A DNA stretch of 6,414 nucleotides. Source: Pseudomonadota bacterium. GTDB lineage: Bacteria; Pseudomonadota; Gammaproteobacteria; Pseudomonadales; UBA5518. This document shows, one piece after another, positions 5,060 to 6,414 of the stretch (positions within the stretch are counted from its first letter, which is position 1; the number at the start of each line of letters is the position of its first letter). The notes below the pieces were generated by a model. That model did not search any database, was not told where the DNA came from, and saw only the letters and a program-made list of their open reading frames with translations. Position numbers and translations under genes: made by a program. The DNA is taken from positions 1 through 6,414 of the forward strand of contig CAUJIL010000269.1 of assembly GCA_963204845.1 (NCBI GenBank), written 5' to 3'.

Positions 5060-6414
5060 GCCTGCGCGGCCTGTCGCTGTTCGCACTGCGCGTGCTGCTG
5101 TGGGGACTGACCGCACTTTTCGTGCTGGCCGCGGTGCTCGCGCTCAGCGAGCGTGCCACCGCCGTGGCGGCGCGCGCCCTTGGCGCGGTCGTCCCGGGGC
5201 TGCTGCTCGAGCACCGCGCCGGAAACCTGCTCGAGGCGCGTTTCGCGCGCATCGGCTGGCTGGGCGGTGCGGCCGCCGTGAGCGCCGCCGACGTGGCGTG
5301 GACGCTGGCACCGCACTGCCTGCTGCGCGACCGTGTGTGCTTCGCCAGCCTCACGCTGGCGCGTCTGGACATCGTGCTCGGCCCGGAGGACGAGACCGAA
5401 TCGGGGCCCTTTGCGCTCGAACCGGTGCTGGCGCCGCTGCCGCTGACGATCACGCACGGCGCGATCGCCTCGCTCAGCGTGCGCCGCGGGAACGAGGAAC
5501 TGCTCGCACTGGACGAAGTACGGATCGCCGGCAGCTTCGTCGACAGCCGCATCCGTCTCGAGCGGCTCACGGCGCGCATGGGTGAGTTCAGCGCCGAACT
5601 GAGCGCCGACATCGAGCTGCGCGCGCAGCTGCCGCTCCGCGCCGAGGGGCGGATCGACTGGGCGCGGCGCGAGCAGATCGACCTGCAGCTCGAGGGTGAC
5701 CTCGCGCACCTCGGCTTCCGTCTCAGCGGCAGCGGCGAGTACGCGATCGATGCCGAGGGCTTCGCCGACCTGCTCGCCGGCGCACCCCGCATCGAGCTCA
5801 GCGCCTCCAGCCGCGAGGCGCTGCACCCACTGGCACAGGATCCGGCTGCGGCAGCGCTGCACGAGGCGCGGCTGCGCGTCTCGGGCAGCAGCGAGGAACT
5901 GCAGGCGCAGTTCGCGGCGCGCATCGAGGGCGAGCTGCTGGGCGCCGGGAGCCTCGAGGGGACCGCGAGCTGGGCCCCCGGGCAGGCGCGGATAAGCCGG
6001 CTCGAACTGAGCGGCGAGGCCGGCCGGCTGGCGCTCGACGCCGAGCTCGAGGGCGAGCGCTGGCAGGCGAGCGCGCAGGCGAACGACTTCTGTCCCCTCG
6101 CGTGGCGACCCGGGCTCGACTGCCGCCTGAGCGGCGCGGTGACCGCGGACGGCATCCTCGCCGGCGCCGCCTCGACCGTGGCGCTGCGCGCGGCGCTCGC
6201 GGGAGACGTGAACGGCCGCGACGCGCGCATCGACGCCACCGCGGAGCGCGCGGCCGACGGCGCCTGGCGGGTTGCCGCGCTCGAGATCGCGAACGGCGCC
6301 AACCGGCTGCGTGCCAGCGGCGACGTCGGCGCCACGCTGGCGATCGACGCGACGCTCGAGCTCGGCAACCTCGGCGACACGCTCGCCGGCGCCGGCGGCA
6401 ACGGCCGCGCGACG
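5056..6414 (+). CDS. tamB: Translocation and assembly module protein TamB, N-terminal 453 residues (partial)
   Basis: TamB is a long AsmA-like, beta-rich protein anchored in the inner membrane that spans the periplasm and pairs with TamA. The frame stays open from GTG 5056 to the window edge (453 codons; family members are usually 1,200 residues or more), so the C-terminal DUF490/TamB domain that would contact TamA is not visible. Residues about 9-30 form one transmembrane signal anchor (ALRVLLWGLTALFVLAAVLA), preceded by a short basic cytoplasmic segment. Next come the family N-terminal features: VPGLLLEHRAGNLLEARF (46-63) and a cysteine pair C88-LLRDRV-C95, which matches from memory the spacing of a cysteine pair in E. 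coli TamB. The rest is repetitive amphipathic beta-strand sequence, as expected for the lipid-binding groove. GTG overlaps the tamA stop (GTGA), with GGGG about 8 bases upstream. The call rests on the tamA neighbour plus the N-terminal pattern. Confidence 0.88.
   Translation, partial: MSLRGLSLFALRVLLWGLTALFVLAAVLALSERATAVAARALGAVVPGLLLEHRAGNLLEARFARIGWLGGAAAVSAADVAWTLAPHCLLRDRVCFASLTLARLDIVLGPEDETESGPFALEPVLAPLPLTITHGAIASLSVRRGNEELLALDEVRIAGSFVDSRIRLERLTARMGEFSAELSADIELRAQLPLRAEGRIDWARREQIDLQLEGDLAHLGFRLSGSGEYAIDAEGFADLLAGAPRIELSASSREALHPLAQDPAAAALHEARLRVSGSSEELQAQFAARIEGELLGAGSLEGTASWAPGQARISRLELSGEAGRLALDAELEGERWQASAQANDFCPLAWRPGLDCRLSGAVTADGILAGAASTVALRAALAGDVNGRDARIDATAERAADGAWRVAALEIANGANRLRASGDVGATLAIDATLELGNLGDTLAGAGGNGRAT

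Noticed and set aside
5037..6401. 454-codon open frame on the minus strand opposite tamB
   Set aside because: It is Ser/Ala/Arg-rich low-complexity translation typical of antisense frames in G+C-rich genes, and the plus strand carries a clear TamB with a coupled start.

Overview
The window is a very G+C-rich, densely coded stretch of bacterial chromosome. Everything recognisable is core metabolism or envelope biogenesis. The gene set (a type III pantothenate kinase directly behind a BirA with a DNA-binding domain, plus a TamA-TamB pair) points to a proteobacterium, most likely a high-G+C gammaproteobacterium. That placement is an inference from gene content and order, because no rRNA or other phylogenetic marker is present.

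The left half (about 1-3157) is on the minus strand and reads as a tight four-gene unit in the order aguA, aguB, birA, coaX. AguA (agmatine deiminase) and AguB (N-carbamoylputrescine amidase) together convert agmatine to putrescine. BirA (biotin-protein ligase with an N-terminal helix-turn-helix) and CoaX (type III pantothenate kinase, cut by the window edge) follow. Only 42 bases separate aguA from aguB. aguB overlaps birA by 8 bases and birA overlaps coaX by 4 bases (GTGA), so co-transcription and translational coupling are likely.

The right half (3311-6414) is on the plus strand and encodes the TamA-TamB translocation and assembly module: an Omp85-family outer-membrane barrel protein with a signal peptide and POTRA region, then the signal-anchored N-terminal 453 residues of TamB. 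Their junction is also a GTGA overlap. tamA appears to use a TTG start about 25 bases downstream of the start site expected from an extended -10 promoter.

The two units diverge from a gap of about 153 bases (3158-3310). It holds a two-copy GCGGCCGC inverted repeat, a second small palindrome, the aguA Shine-Dalgarno sequence and the putative tamA promoter. I see no mobile element, CRISPR array, RNA gene, phage or defence gene, and no strong candidate for an undescribed system. The points most worth a second look are the gene partnership (polyamine genes with biotin ligase and CoaX), the structured divergent control region, and the non-ATG starts of four of the six genes.
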